From: Haematobia irritans
Taxonomy: Eukaryota; Arthropoda; Insecta; Diptera; Muscidae
Assembly: GCF_050003625.1 (NCBI RefSeq)
Contig: NC_134399.1
Coordinates: 34,240,671-34,304,670 of the forward strand
Direction: 5' to 3'
DNA: 64,000 nt
Part shown: in pieces, positions 36,261-48,655 of the stretch
How positions within the stretch are numbered: the stretch's first letter is position 1
Layout: each line of letters starts with the position of its first letter
Made by a program: the position numbers and the translations under genes
Notes under the pieces: generated by a model
Seen by the model: only the letters and a program-made list of their open reading frames with translations
Told to the model about the DNA's origin: nothing
Database searches by the model: none

Positions 36261-37074
36261 TTCCTTCGTTTCTTATAACAAAAAAAAACACGCAAACTTC
36301 AAAAACTCTTTGACCATCCCTCGCATATAAAATATATATACATTCATACATACATAGGCCCAAAATTCCATACAATCAATGTTACACATACAATCACAAA
36401 TGATATAACATGAATTCAAAGAGAAAACAAATGAGATGAATTTTATTTAATTCACACTAAATAAATAAAATAAGTTTTACTCTTTTGGTTTGTTCCTTAT
36501 GCTTCTTCCCTCAAACAAACATAGAGGGAAAGGGGTAAAAAAAAACTTTACAAATTTGCCTGTCAAACCTTTTTCACTTTTATTTTTGCACTCAATATCA
36601 AAAACAAAAAACTCGTGCAAATTTGCCACCCTATATTGCAGGTTTACACCTTCTATACCACATGTGTGCATGTGTGTGTAAGGCAAATGTGGTGTTGTGA
36701 TGTGGAACGAATTATTTCCCTTTTGGAAAAAGGGTTGTTTTCACATACACACATGGCTAAACAAACAAATAATTTGTTTTTTTGGTAAACACATATGCTA
36801 GTGTTAGGTGTGTGTATGTGTATTTAAATATTTATTAACCCATTAAATACGTGCTAAATTTACCGAAAAAGTCAATGTGGAGGCAGAACGAATTTGAAAT
36901 AATTGAAGACAATTTTTATGGAAATTTAATTTGAAAATTACTATGGAGTTTTCTATGGTGGCACAGATTAAATGAAGTTTTCGTTTTTGGCAGAACAGAT
37001 AAATTGCTGCTTTTTGGGATCATATTTAACAAACTTTATTTATTACAAGTTCTAGAAAAAAGAGAAGAATAAGA
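36261..37074. other. unique intronic DNA
   Basis: CATACATACATA-type run near 36340 and a TGTGTG stretch near 36665. Overlapping short frames on both strands at 36477-36686 are uninformative. No gene seen. Confidence 0.35.
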
Positions 37075-38452
37075 AAAATTTATTTTACGAAATATTCCTC
37101 TCCAACTAGGAGGTACTTCATAAATTTTCTATTGAAATAAAATTTTGACAAAATTTTCTATAGAATAAAATTTTGACAAAATTTCCTATAGAAATAAAAT
37201 CTTGACAAAATTTTTTATAGCAATAAAATTTTGACAAAATTTTCTATAGAAATAAAATTTTGACAAAATTTTCTATAGAAATAAATTGTTGACAAAATTT
37301 TCTATAGAAATAAAATTTTGACAAAATTTTCTATAGAATAAAATTTTGACAAAATTTTCTATAGAAATCAAATTTTGAAAAAATTTTTTATAGAAATAAA
37401 ATTTTGACAAAATTTTCTATAGAAATAAAATTTTGACAAAATTGTCGAAATAAAATTTTGACAAAATTTTCTACAGAATAAAATTTTGACAAAATTTTCT
37501 ATAAAATAAAATTTTGACAAAATTTTCTATAGAATAAAATTTTGAAAAAATTTTCTATAGAAATAAAATTTTGACAACATTGTCAAAATAAAATGTTGAC
37601 AAAATTATCTATAGAAATAAAATTTTGACAAAATTTTGACAAATTTTCCTATAGAAATAAAATTTTTACAAAATTTTTTTATAGAAATAAAATTTTGACA
37701 AAATTTTCTATAGATATAAAATTTTGACAAAATTTTCTATAGAATAAAATTTTGAAAAAGTTTTCTATAGAAATAAAATTTTGACAAAATTGTCAAAATA
37801 AAATGTTGACAAAATTTTCTATAGAAATAAAATTTTGACAAAATTTTGACAAATTTTCCTATAGAAATAAAATTTTTACAAAATTTTTTTAAAGAAATAA
37901 AATTTTGACAAAATTTTCTATGGAAATAAAATTTTGACAAAACTTTCTATGGAAATAAAATTTTGACAAAATTTTCTATAGAAATAAAATTTTGACAAAA
38001 TTTTCTATAGAAATAAAATTTTGACAAAATTTTCTATAGAAATAAAATTTTGACGAAATTTTCTATAGAAATAAAATTTTGACAAAATTTTCTATGGAAA
38101 TAAAATTTTGACAAAATTGTCAAAATAAAATGTTGACAAAATTTCCTATAGAAATAAAATTTTGACAAAATTTCCTATAGAAATAAAATTTTGACAAAAT
38201 TTTTTATAGAAATAAAATTTTGATAAAATTTTCTATAGAAGTAAAATTTTGACAAAATTTTCTATGGAAATAAAATTTTGACAAAATTTTCTATAGAAAT
38301 AAAATTTTGGCAAATTTTTCTATAAAAACAAAATTTTGAAAAAAATTTCTGAAGAAATAAATTTTTGAAAAATAATATTTTTAGTTTTGGTAGGTTTTGG
38401 TAAATCTTTCTCCAAATTTTGTAAGATTATTTTGTCTCAATTGGCTACCATA
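37075..38452 (-). mobile_element. 29-bp minisatellite element, copy 3
   Basis: Reverse-orientation array (37120-38345) of about 43 units of AAATAAAATTTTGAC plus AAAATTTTCTATAG. Left subterminal TATTCCTCTCCAACTAGGAG and right subterminal TTGGTAAATCTTTCTCCAAA match the family. The right end TTGGCTACCATA is a decayed terminus; the left terminus is not recognisable. Confidence 0.7.
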
Positions 38453-38489
38453 CATAGAATGTATTTCTTCCTTCAAAATATAAAATATT

Positions 38490-38720
38490 ATGAGAGAGAG
38501 GAAATATGATCACCTCCAACATGTTTCAAGAGCAAAATGTTATTTTTGGATGGTGACCATGTAACATGTTCTCGGCAACCATGTTCTGTTTTCCGAAAGC
38601 ATGTTATGTTTGCCGAGAAAACAACATCTTTGCAACAAACATGTTACATGGTTACCATCCAAAAATAACATTTTGCTCTTGAAACATGTTGGAGGGGATC
38701 ATATTCCTTCTCTGTGTGCA
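38490..38720. mobile_element. AACATGTT foldback MITE, copy 1
   Basis: Near-complete inverted repeat: AGGAAATATGATCACCTCCA at left pairs with GGAGGGGATCATATTCCTTC at right. Internal ACATGTTTCAAGAGCAAAAT is mirrored by its complement. A diverged copy is at 44113-44364. Confidence 0.75.
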
Positions 38721-40150
38721 CCTAGAATCCAATTTTAGCTGCAATTTTTTCCTTCAACTATGAACTATTGCGTGACCCACAATTTACAGAGTATTTATGG
38801 AAAATTTCTTTAAAATAAAAAAGCAATGTAATTTATATATTATGGTTGTTTTGATCTCAGATTAAAACCATGACTAAACCACAAGAGTAGCTTATTCAAC
38901 AGGGAAAAAAGAATATTTGTCAAGTTTATTTGGGCAAATACCTTGTCCAAATAAATTTGACAAATATATGGCGAATAATTCTCATTTAAAAAATGAACTA
39001 ATTATAGCTTGAAAAGTAGAAAAATCGTTCACATTCAATTAAAAATTTAATTGAACATAACTATTGATATTTTTTCTGTGTATCGTAATAAGGGTTATTT
39101 TCCGAGCCCAAACATTGATATTTAACCCTTCCACACTTAAAAATTGCATATCACCAGCATTATCCAATATTGGAATTTTCAATCATTGTTATTCTGAAAA
39201 TATCATTGAATGATTTAATCTGTTTTTTTTTCTTTTTATTTCAATTTACCTTTAAATTATCAATCTTCATAGCAATTTTTCATTTTATGCCCATTGTCTG
39301 TATAACAGCCGAAAATGTGTATAGCATACTAAATTCAATCATTTGAGATTTCCCAATATTTTATTCAAATATAATTTTCCTTCACTTCTCATTTTATTTA
39401 CACAACACGCCCCTTTCTTTCTAATTTCAATTACCCAGGTTTTTGTGTCATTTTTTTCTGCTTTTTTTTTTTGGTATAACAATTCCAAACGTCAACTTCA
39501 AATTGAAAACCTAAACCTCTACAAATTATCCAATTATTTAATTTAAGCTTCACTGGCGCTATAAATAAGTCTGAATGGCAGTCAAACAACAACAAAAGCT
39601 TTTTGAGAACACAATACATAACAATCATTAAAATGCAAACGGCAAATATACCGATGGTATGTTTGTATGTAGTCTATGTTATATATGTAAATAAATCTGT
39701 AAATGGTGGAAAACCTAAAGGAAATCCTGTAGATGAAGCAAATACTATGGCATTTTCATAAATACATACAAACTTAACGTATTTACAAATCTAAATACAA
39801 CTCTGTATGTGTGTATAATGTGTTTGGTTGTTGTGTATGTGTATATACCATTCAGAGAGAGAAAGCCAAAACAATACTAGAAGAAAATTGGAAAATAAGC
39901 GTAACATAAAACCGACAATACTTACTCACAACAACAGCAACAACAATATTTAGTTGTTGTATGTATATGTAGTACAATATACATTGGATCCTTAACTTCT
40001 TGCCTCTCAGTCTCTGGGTAACTCTGCCGGTCTTTGCTGGCTTTTAACATGACTTTAGCATCGCCATCATCATGAGCAACATCATTATTATCTTGCTCCA
40101 TGGCCAAAGGAATATTATTTCCTCTATATACTTTATTCACTTCTCTTTAA
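38721..40150. other. largely unique intronic block
   Basis: Contains a 25-bp-arm hairpin at 38913-38967 (AATATTTGTCAAGTTTATTT / complement, two mismatches, 5-nt loop). TTTTTTCTTTTTATTTCAAT at about 39230 recurs near 40446 and 55100. No gene seen. Candidate regulatory DNA. Confidence 0.4.
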
Positions 40151-40156
40151 ACCCAG

Positions 40157-40245
40157 GGAATAGAATAATAATGGCACAACAACACCCAGCCATAGCCGAG
40201 GCAGCAGCAGCGGCAGCACTCGAGTATCAAATGATGAATAGCTGA
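40157..40245 (+). other. possible alternative terminal exon or micro-ORF
   Basis: A pyrimidine stretch and CCCAG end at 40156. Joining exon 1 (phase 1) to 40157 keeps a frame that reads through ATG 40171 into MAQQHPAIAEAAAAAALEYQ and stops at TGA 40243-40245. The Ala/Gln/His composition resembles the Vsx exons and differs from the local AT-rich DNA. It lacks a homeodomain, so a product would be a truncated repressor-motif protein. Acceptor phase agreement has a one-in-three chance by luck; unproven. Confidence 0.2.
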
Positions 40246-40969
40246 AAAAACAGTCATGCTAGTTAGCAATCAGTAGCTTTGGAAAATTGGCAAGCAAATA
40301 GAGCAGAGAGCTAAAAAAAAAAAAAAACAAAGATTGCCTGAAAAATAGAAAGCAAATACTACGGAAATGGCTTATAGAAAAAAAAGTATTCACTCTCTGG
40401 GATATTTTCTCTGCATTGTTTGCTAATGCTGTTTTTTTGTAATTTTTTCTTTTTATTTCATTTTACCTTAAAATTAGTGCTTAACAAAAATCTCTACTCA
40501 TTTCCGTTTAATGTTTTCTACAAAAGTCCAAAGTGATTAATTAATGGTAAACATTAATCAACACACTTGTTCGTCTACTTCATTTCAATATCAAGTTTGT
40601 TTTTCCTAATAGCAACTAAAGTGCAATTCATTAATTAACAAAAACATGTTTACTTAACTTTTAGTTGCTTACATTACGATAAAGGTCCAGTGAATAACTA
40701 ATCAGTAATTAGAGAAATAGAGTATGTGCTGGTAAAATAATTCAACTTTGTATAGAGTTGCCATGATGAACTTTTTACCATAAAGTTTATTTTTTACATA
40801 TCGCAGAGGTGAGAGATTATCTCATCTGTAATGGGCCGTTTATATTGGCATCATAGCAATTAAAACGATAACAAAGATACTATTACCACAATGGCAGATA
40901 TATACAGGATAGCTGAGCCTGCAATGCAACAAAGTAAAGCTTTACATTTTTTTTAATTTCAGAATATGT
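40246..40969. promoter_or_regulatory. unique block with clustered TAAT homeodomain-type sites
   Basis: Between 40535 and 40715 there are GATTAATTAATGG, ACATTAATCA, TTCATTAATTAAC and CAGTAATTAGAG, in non-repetitive DNA. Vsx/CHX10-class and other homeodomains bind TAATTA-type cores, so an enhancer or autoregulatory element is conceivable. In an AT-rich genome such words are also common by chance. Confidence 0.25.
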
Positions 40970-41228
40970 TATTCTTTTTTAGGAACAATACAGATTTCTT
41001 CGGCTTGACTACCCCTGGCACTAATTATGGCCTTCAAACGGACGCCAAAGCCATCGCACGCTACACGAAAGTGGCTATGGGACACTGTGGCTATGGGACA
41101 AACTAACCTATGGGACACTTTGCTCCATTTCCGGCGAAGGGCAGTCTTAATATAACCGAAACTGTAGTAGTTTTTTAATGCCAATCTTACTACAAAGCCC
41201 CAGACGCTAACGTTCAACGGATTATGAT
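40970..41228 (-). pseudogene. Tc1/mariner-type transposase C-terminal relic
   Basis: The minus strand reads NPLNVSVWGFV near 41228, resembling the NPLDFSVW motif of Tc1/mariner transposases. It continues through SFGYIKTALRRKWSKVS and ends ACDGFGVRLKAIISARGS before a stop near 40970, as in the family C-terminus. A short TATGGGACAC triplication inserts extra residues in the middle. The N-terminal two thirds, with the first catalytic Asp residues, are absent. The relic stops exactly at the terminus of minisatellite element copy 4, which appears to have inserted in it. Confidence 0.55.
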
Positions 41229-42535
41229 CACGGTTGCCACTTGTGCCAAAAATAATCTACCAAAATTTGAAAAAAATATTTGCCAAAGATCTACTTAAAC
41301 TTAAAAAACTCAAAATTTTATTTCCATTGAAAATTTTGTCAAAATTTTATTCCTATAGGAAATTTTGTCAAAATTTTATTTTTATAGAAAAATTTTGTCA
41401 AAATTTTATTTCTATAGAAGATTTTATCAAAATTTTAATTCCATATAAAATTTTGTCAAAATTTTATTTTTATAGAAAATATTATCAAAATTTTATTTCT
41501 AAAGAAATATTTGTCCAAATTTTATTTTTATAGAAATTTTTATCAAAATTTTAATTCTATAGAAAATACTAGCAAAATTTTAATCCTATAGAAAATTTTG
41601 TCAAAATTTTATTTCTATAGAAAATTTTGTCAAATTTTTATTTCTATAGAATATTTTGTCAAATTTTTATTTCTATAGAATATTTTGTCAAAATTTTATT
41701 GCTGTAGAAAATTTCGTCAAAATTTTATTTCTATACAAAATTTTGTCAAATTTTTATTTCTATAGAATAGTTTGTCAAAATTTTATTTCTATAGAAAATT
41801 TTGTCAAAATTTTATTTCTATAGAATATTTTGTCAAAATTTTATTGCTGTAGAAAATTTCGTCAAAATTTTATTTCTATACAAAATTTTGTCAAATTTTT
41901 ATTTCTATAGAATAGTTTGTCAAAATTTTATTTCTATAGAAAATTTTGTCAAAATTTTATTTCTATAGAAAATTTTGTCAAATTTTTATTTCTATAGAAT
42001 ATTTTGTCAAAATTTTATTGCTGTAGAAAATTTCGTCAAAATTTTATTTCTATACAAAATTTTGTCCAAATTTTATTTCTATAGAAAAATTTTGTCAAAA
42101 TTTTATTTCATAGAAAATTTTATCAAAATTTTATTCCTATATTAAATTTTGTCAAATTTTTATTTTTAAAGAAAAGTTTTGTATAGAAATTGTTTTATAT
42201 AGAAAATTTTATCAAAATTTTAATTCCATAGAAAATTTTGTCAAAATTTTATTTTCATAGAAAATTTTGTCTAAATTTTATTTTCATAGAAAAATTTATC
42301 AAAATTTTATTTCTATAGAAAATTTTGTCAAATTTTTATTTCCATAAAAAATTTTATCAAAGTTTTATTTCTATAGAAAATTTTGTTAAATTTTTATTTC
42401 CATAGAAAATTTTATCAAAATTTTATTTCTATAGAAAATTTTGTCAAAATTTTATTTCTATAGAAAATTTTATCAAAATTTTATTTCTAAAGATATATTT
42501 GTCCAAATTTTGTCAAATTTATAGAAAATTCTTTA
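41229..42535 (+). mobile_element. 29-bp minisatellite element, copy 4 (right end lost)
   Basis: Begins CACGGTTGCCACTTGTGCC, then AATAATCTACCAAAATTTG and about 42 forward 29-bp units. A local higher-order period is visible where GCTGTAGAAAATTTCGTC recurs at about 41701, 41851 and 42022. The array stops near 42535 with no GTGGCAACCGTG end. Confidence 0.75.
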
Positions 42536-44112
42536 CATTAAAATAAAATTTCGCTTATCTACAATTTGATTCCCGGGAAAGTGTTTTTTTCACTTTGGGT
42601 GTATTTCTTATAAAATATGCCAATTAATTTCATGCTCGTTTAGGTCTTGAATTCTCATCTCCATTACAATTTAATTTTCCCCCTCTCAGTCAATATGTTG
42701 CGTTTTTTCCAATTTACTTTCCATAAAAATACCTATCGAAATTTGATGTTTCCTCTTGCCAGTCTCTTCATTACAAATAATTGCTCATACCCTTAGAGGG
42801 GTTCAACACAAAAAAAAGAAATAAAATATTGGCTTTTCACCAAACAGCTGTAACTTCCTTCCCATTCACTTTATGTCTGCAGTCAATATTTAAACCACGA
42901 CAATAAGGCACAATCATTTTCTTACAAAATTTACCTTAATGCCTTTAAGCATTAAAATACCAGCCATGTTGTCGCATAGTGAAAATATTTCTTCTTCCAT
43001 ATATAATTTCACGTTAAATGACAACTCACACTCTCTCTTTCTCTCTCATACTCACAATCATGAACATCATCAGCAACATTTGACTGTTTTCCTTACACTT
43101 CTTATTATTCGTTGTCTAAAGGTAAGTACTATGTTCGCTTTTCGAGTTCAAATTTTCGCGGTTACTTTATTAAAACAGTTCAATATAAAGCAGATAAATT
43201 AATTCAATTGATGCACAGTTTCTTGTTCCTCTAAATTTCGGCAAGATATTATGGGAATATGTTTGTTATCATTTACAATTTTGATTATTTAAGGAAAAGT
43301 AATCGCGAAAATAAAGTGGTTTTCAACTCGAAAACAGAACATAGTACACACCATAAGATGTTTGTCGACGTTGCTATTACCGCCATCGTTGCTATTTTTC
43401 TTTTTATTTGCCTCTAATTTTTTTTCCACACGCTCTATGGTATTTGGGGATAAAACTCAGATGACTAAGGTGGGGCAAGTGGTGAAAGAGACGTAATAGT
43501 AAGACTTGTAAGTAGCAATGAAGTATACTGAGTACATAGTTGGTATCCAGTAATAGTAGTAAAGTAGCAATGGCATGCTCTAGTATTGGTGGTAGTAAAT
43601 ACACTTGAGTATTATTAACGTAAATGCAAAATTGCCAATTTCGAGTGTATTTCCTGTCAACACAAGTTTCCGCTCTTTTTAGCGTTCTCCTTTTTTATTA
43701 TAAGCCATCATAGGTTACTGGGTATTTTTGGTATAAATAGAGAAAAATAAACTCCACAAGGAGTAATAGGCAAGAATGTTTCTATGTAAATGTAATTTTT
43801 TTTTTTTTGTAACAAAAAAATAAAATGTTTATGTAAATTACCTGGAAATAATGTTGCAGCATTTATTGGTAAATTATGAAAGAGCTTTCCTAAGTGGAAA
43901 TAATTGAAATAGGCGATCTTGATAAGTACTACATTTTTATGAAAATTTTTATAGATTATAATGAATTATTCATCTTTTTAAAATAATTAAGAAACATGTT
44001 TTTAGTTCGTAAAACATATATATTTGGAAATAAGGTATCGATCTTATTTATAAGAAATTTTCTTTTCGACCTAAAAACGGTTCGATTATTGCGTTGGAAA
44101 TTCGTTTATTAT
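42536..44112. other. largely unique intronic block
   Basis: Contains a CTCTCTCTTTCTCTCTC run at about 43030. Mixed sequence with no element ends; short frames match nothing. Candidate enhancer territory. Confidence 0.35.
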
Positions 44113-44364
44113 CACGCAGAGAAGGAATATAATCACCCCCAACCATGTTCCAAGAGCAAAATGTTACTTTTTCACGGAAAACATGTAGCATGTTTGTCGT
44201 AACCATGTTCTTTTCTTGGAACTGACGTTTTCTTTTTTCGGAAAGCATGTTATGTTTGACGAGAAAAGAAAAGTTTTGCGACAAAAATGCTACATGGTCG
44301 CTATGAAAAAGTTACATGATACTCTTTAAACATGTTTGAGGTGATCATATTCCTTCTCTGGGTG
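44113..44364. mobile_element. AACATGTT foldback MITE, copy 2
   Basis: CAGAGAAGGAATATAATCAC at left pairs with GTGATCATATTCCTTCTCTG at right; the interior has CATGTTCCAAGAGCAAAATG and mirrored parts. Diverged partner of 38490-38720. No target duplication was seen. Confidence 0.75.
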
Positions 44365-45029
44365 TTGGGGGTTATATTTTTTAAATAATTATTTTTTTTT
44401 TTTAAGTTAAAGATAACTTCCTTTTTCTAAAGGTTCGTTCCATAGAAAAGAAAACACCTCTATCAGTATCTGAGCTTAACACCAATAGAAGACTTTAAAA
44501 ACGGGTTCGAGAGATAGATCACAAAAGTTGATAACTTCATAGAGTAGGTTCCACAACATCGAATTGCAGTTAATAGAGTAGGTTCCTCTGCGCTCTAACT
44601 CAACCTTTTCATACCTTAGAAGCAGCCTTACCGTTAAGGATTTCTAAAAGTTGCTCAAAAAGTATCACTTGCATAAAGGTAGCATAAAAACTGTCACTTG
44701 CCATAAATGACCGCACAGAAAGTGCCACATTTTTTTATAAAGAAAAAATACGAAATTTACTGAAAATTTACTTTGCCTATTTTCGAACTCAACTAAACGT
44801 TGGTATACCTTAGGTTCTACAAAGGTATAATTTCTAAAACTGGCACACTAATTTAAAAAAAGGTGGCACAAAAGTGGCATATTATTTACAGTAAAAAAAC
44901 GAATTAAATGAATTAATTAACTTTTCTATGAAAATATGAAATCGTATTTTTTTAGTTAGACCAAACTAACATGTAACTGAAAATCATACTTGAAATTAAG
45001 AGTTCATGGGGAAACCCTACCTAATATAG
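44365..45029. other. intronic DNA with GTGGCAC repeat fragments
   Basis: 44640-44890 contains the dispersed AAAGGTGGCACAAAAGTGGC-type repeat. No gene seen. Confidence 0.4.
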
Positions 45030-45880
45030 ATAATGTTCTTTGCCAATTTTTAGGCGTCATAGTTTTATTTTATATTATAACATAGAGCCCATTCGGGATC
45101 CATCATAAAGAGATCCGGGATCAAAATTTACGTTAAGTATTGCAAGAAAAGACGTACATTAAAAAGTGGCATAATATAGCAAAAAAGTGGCATAAAAATG
45201 TAAAAAGTATGGCATTTAGTGGCATATTTGTTTCCTAACCACGGTTGCCACTCGAGCCAAAAAGAACCCACCAAAAAATTTGGAGAAAATTTTACCAAAA
45301 ACTAGCAAAAACTAGATAATGTTCTTTGCCTATTTTTAGGCGTCATAGTTTGATTTTATATTATACCATAGAGCCCATTCGGGATCCATCATAAAGAGAT
45401 CCGGGATGAAAATTTACGATAAGTATTGAAAAAAAGTCATACATTAAAAAGTGGCATAATATGGCAAAAAGGTGGCATAAAAATGTAAAAAGCATGGCAT
45501 TTATTGGCATATTTGTTTCCCAACCACGGTTGCCATTCGAGCTAAAAAGAACCCACCAAAAAATTTAGAGAAAATTTTTACCAAAAACTAGCAAAAACTA
45601 CATAATGTTATTTGCCTATTTTTAGGCGTCATAGTTTGATTTTAAAATATACCATAGATCTCATTCGGGATCCATCATAAAGAGATCCGGGATCAAAATT
45701 TACGATAAGTATTGCAAGAAAAGACATACATTGAAAAGTAGCATAATATGGCAAAAAGGTGACATGTAAAAAGCATGGTATTTAGTGGCACATTTGTTTT
45801 CTAAACACGGTTGCCACTCGAGCCAAAAAGAACCCACTAAAAAATTTAGAGAAAATTTTACCAAAAACTAGAAAAAAAAA
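45030..45880 (+). repeat. three tandem copies of a 286-bp unit
   Basis: ATAATGTT is at 45030, 45316 and 45602. Each unit contains TTTTTAGGCGTCATAG, CATTCGGGATCCATCATAAA, a GTGGCATAAAAATGTAAAAA stretch, then CACGGTTGCCA and AACCCACCAAAAAATTT. Each thus joins genomic flank to the first ~70 bp of the minisatellite element. The duplication happened after the element inserted. Confidence 0.9.
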
Positions 45881-46302
45881 ATTATTATGCAAAATTTTAT
45901 TTTTATAGAAAAATTTTCTCAAAATTTTATTTCTATAGAAATATTTTCTCAAAATTTTGCGAAAATTTTATTTCTATAGAAAATTTTGTCAAAATTTTGC
46001 GAAAATTTTATTTCTATAGAAAATTTTGTCAACATTTTATTTCTATAGAACATTTTGTCAACATTTTAGTTTTTTATAGAAATTTTTGTAAACATTTTAT
46101 TTTTATAGAGAATTTTGTCAAAATTTTATTTCTATGGTAAATTTTATAAAAAACTTTATTTCTAAAGAAAATTTGTGAATTACATCTTAGTGGGAGAGGA
46201 ATATTATACAAAATCTACCAAACTATAAACAATTCTACCAATCTACCAAACAGTAAAAAATCTACCAGTTTTGGTAGAATTCTACCAACTGTCGCAACCG
46301 TG
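45806..46302 (+). mobile_element. 29-bp minisatellite element, copy 5
   Basis: CACGGTTGCCACTCGAGCC at 45806, a short array (45885-46170), subterminal ATCTACCAAACTATAAACAA, then GTCGCAACCGTG ending at 46302. The original left junction is preserved in the first 286-bp unit at 45240. It is preceded by TTCCTAAC, while GTCCTAAC follows 46302: seven of eight bases agree with an 8-bp target duplication. Confidence 0.8.
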
Positions 46303-46310
46303 GTCCTAAC

Positions 46311-47930
46311 CCTTTTTCTAATCCCTCTCCTCATCCACCGAGACCTATATCTCTAGAAAGCAAGACCATTTAATACCCCAAAATCTCATCATACTGACCA
46401 GATGTACCCTCAATTTGATGAGCAAACATAATTATCACGTTCATACTGACCATAATCCTATTCTCTTACAGAAGTTCTTCTTCGATCTGTTCGACATCGA
46501 TATTTGTATATTCAGAATCATGATTCCCCAAAATGGACACTGAAGTCTACTTCTCTTTGTTATCTTGCTATCCACTTATCATAGTTCTCTTGCTGGTATT
46601 TGCTCCTTATGTTGCCACTTAATCCCACATTTCCAAGCATTTCTTTGATGCAGATTTTGTCTAAAGCCTGAAATTACTCAAAATATTTAAAAGTATATGT
46701 TTATAAATAGCATTCGTTTTAGGGAACAAAACAAAAACACTTGCTGTTCCCAGTATAGTTAATTTAGAACGAAACACAATCGATTTCCATTCAACCATTG
46801 CCTGTTGTTTGTCTGTCTACCAGCTTCTTGCCGTTTTTCCTCATAATTGCTAATAATCCTTCAAAACTAATTAAACAATTTTCCCCCTTTTTTTGACCAG
46901 CTTTATATTTATAGATATTTTCCACTGGCCACTGGTCATTCTCTTCATCATCATCATCAGCATATTATATACACATCAATTAACAATTATGTTTGTTGCT
47001 TTGCTGTTGTGGTCGTCGAAATTTCATCCCTCTTATATTTTTACCAACTAATTGATTTACAAAATTGGTTTCACCAAAAGATATATGAGATACTAAGAGA
47101 GAGAGGGTGGGTAGAGGACGATAACCAAGAACCATTCATCCATCCACCCATGCCCTTCTTCAATGAAGCGTAACGAAAGGAACACTGACCCTTCTCTCTG
47201 GACGGCATTGGGTCTAGCAGGATGATGGCATGGGTATCTCCGATTCATGAACGAACACCTTGTTTATGTCTAAGAGAGAATTTTGCCTATTAATTTCATA
47301 GGGCATATGCCTGACCAAAGGTTCACATTAAATGGCTCAGGAAAACAATAGCCAAGTATTTTGATTGATATTTCTTTAACTTTATGGTCATGCGATACTT
47401 TAACAACTTTATTATTGATTACATTAGTAAAATATAGTTCCATTGAAGATTTATTTCGAGTTTTTCTGTGATTCACTTTGTTTTTGGGAAATTGGCAAAT
47501 TAATTGTTCAATTAAATTGGATGTTGGATCTGTCAATAAAAATAAGCATTGATTGTGGTCTTTATTGTATAGTGCATATTCTGCATGGGATCGTATTACC
47601 AAGGAAAAATCAAGGAAACTAAAGAAAATCGAAAGCTAAACCGGAAATATAAAAAGGAAATCATATCATATCGGCTAGGATTGTTTCTCTTCGAGTGGTG
47701 AGTTAAAATGGCATAATAAAGCAAATATCCTTGGATTGTAGTTTTCCCTACAATGAAAATCTTTTATTGTCTATAGCATTACAAATTAACAATAGTTTGA
47801 GTGAGATTGCAATTAATGCAACCTTCCTAATACAAGGCAACCAAGGCTGGATCGACACTTGCGTTTTGTGTAGATTCACGTAGCCACTTTTTCGTATGAT
47901 GATATTTTGTATCACCAGATGTGTTACTAT
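46311..47930. other. largely unique intronic block
   Basis: Higher complexity than most of the intron; TCATCATCATCATCAGC near 46950 and an AGAGAGAGAG run near 47095. The minus-strand frame 47270-47602 (110 codons) has no recognisable family or splice support. Candidate regulatory region. Confidence 0.4.
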
Positions 47931-48655
47931 TTGCAGTTTTCTGCAAGATTTCACAATTTTAAAAAATAATTGGCACAAAAAGTGTCATTTACAACAATAG
48001 GAGGCACATTGATTTAAAAAAGTGGCACATTTTTCTAAAAAATCGAATTAAATTAATTTTTGTCATTTGGAGTTAGATCTAATAACCAATTTGTCAGGGT
48101 AACTTAATACACGTAATATATATTTTTTTCTTTGCATACTTTAAGGCGGTCTACATATCCCCTTGAAAACATTATGAGAATGAAAAGGAAAAATTCCCTA
48201 CAAATATTGTATTGGACGAAAAAACGCCCCAGCAAAAAAAAGAGTAGCTGCCTTTGAGAATTTTTAAAAATGTGGCATTCACAACAAATTGTGGCACACT
48301 AATTTTAGAAAAGTGGCACATTTTTATATGAAAAAAAAACATACGAATTAAATTAATTTCTAACATTCGGAATTAGATCTACCACCACCATTTAATCTCC
48401 ATTTCATTCAAAGTGACTCCATGAAGTTGACAATTTGGGCAGAGTAACCCAATATTGATATATAATGTTTTTAATTTGCATACTTTAAGGCGGTGAACGT
48501 TTCCATTTGAAAACATTGTGAGAATAAGAAGGAAAAATTGCCTACAAATATTGTTTTGGACTAGAAACGGTCCAGCAAGAAAAACGTAGTCAGAAAAGCA
48601 ATGAAAATTTTCTTTTTGGTTTAGGTGGTGATGCAAAATCGGCTTATAATTCAAG
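47931..48655. repeat. diverged ~340-bp tandem duplication
   Basis: GCATACTTTAAGGCGGT occurs at about 48135 and 48478. The flanks AAAAGTGGCACATTTTT, GAATTAAATTAATTT and CCTACAAATATTGT are also shared in the same order. The unit includes the dispersed GTGGCAC repeat. Confidence 0.7.

Noticed and set aside
47270..47602. 110-codon minus-strand ORF
   Set aside because: No family resemblance, no splice or promoter logic; likely chance.
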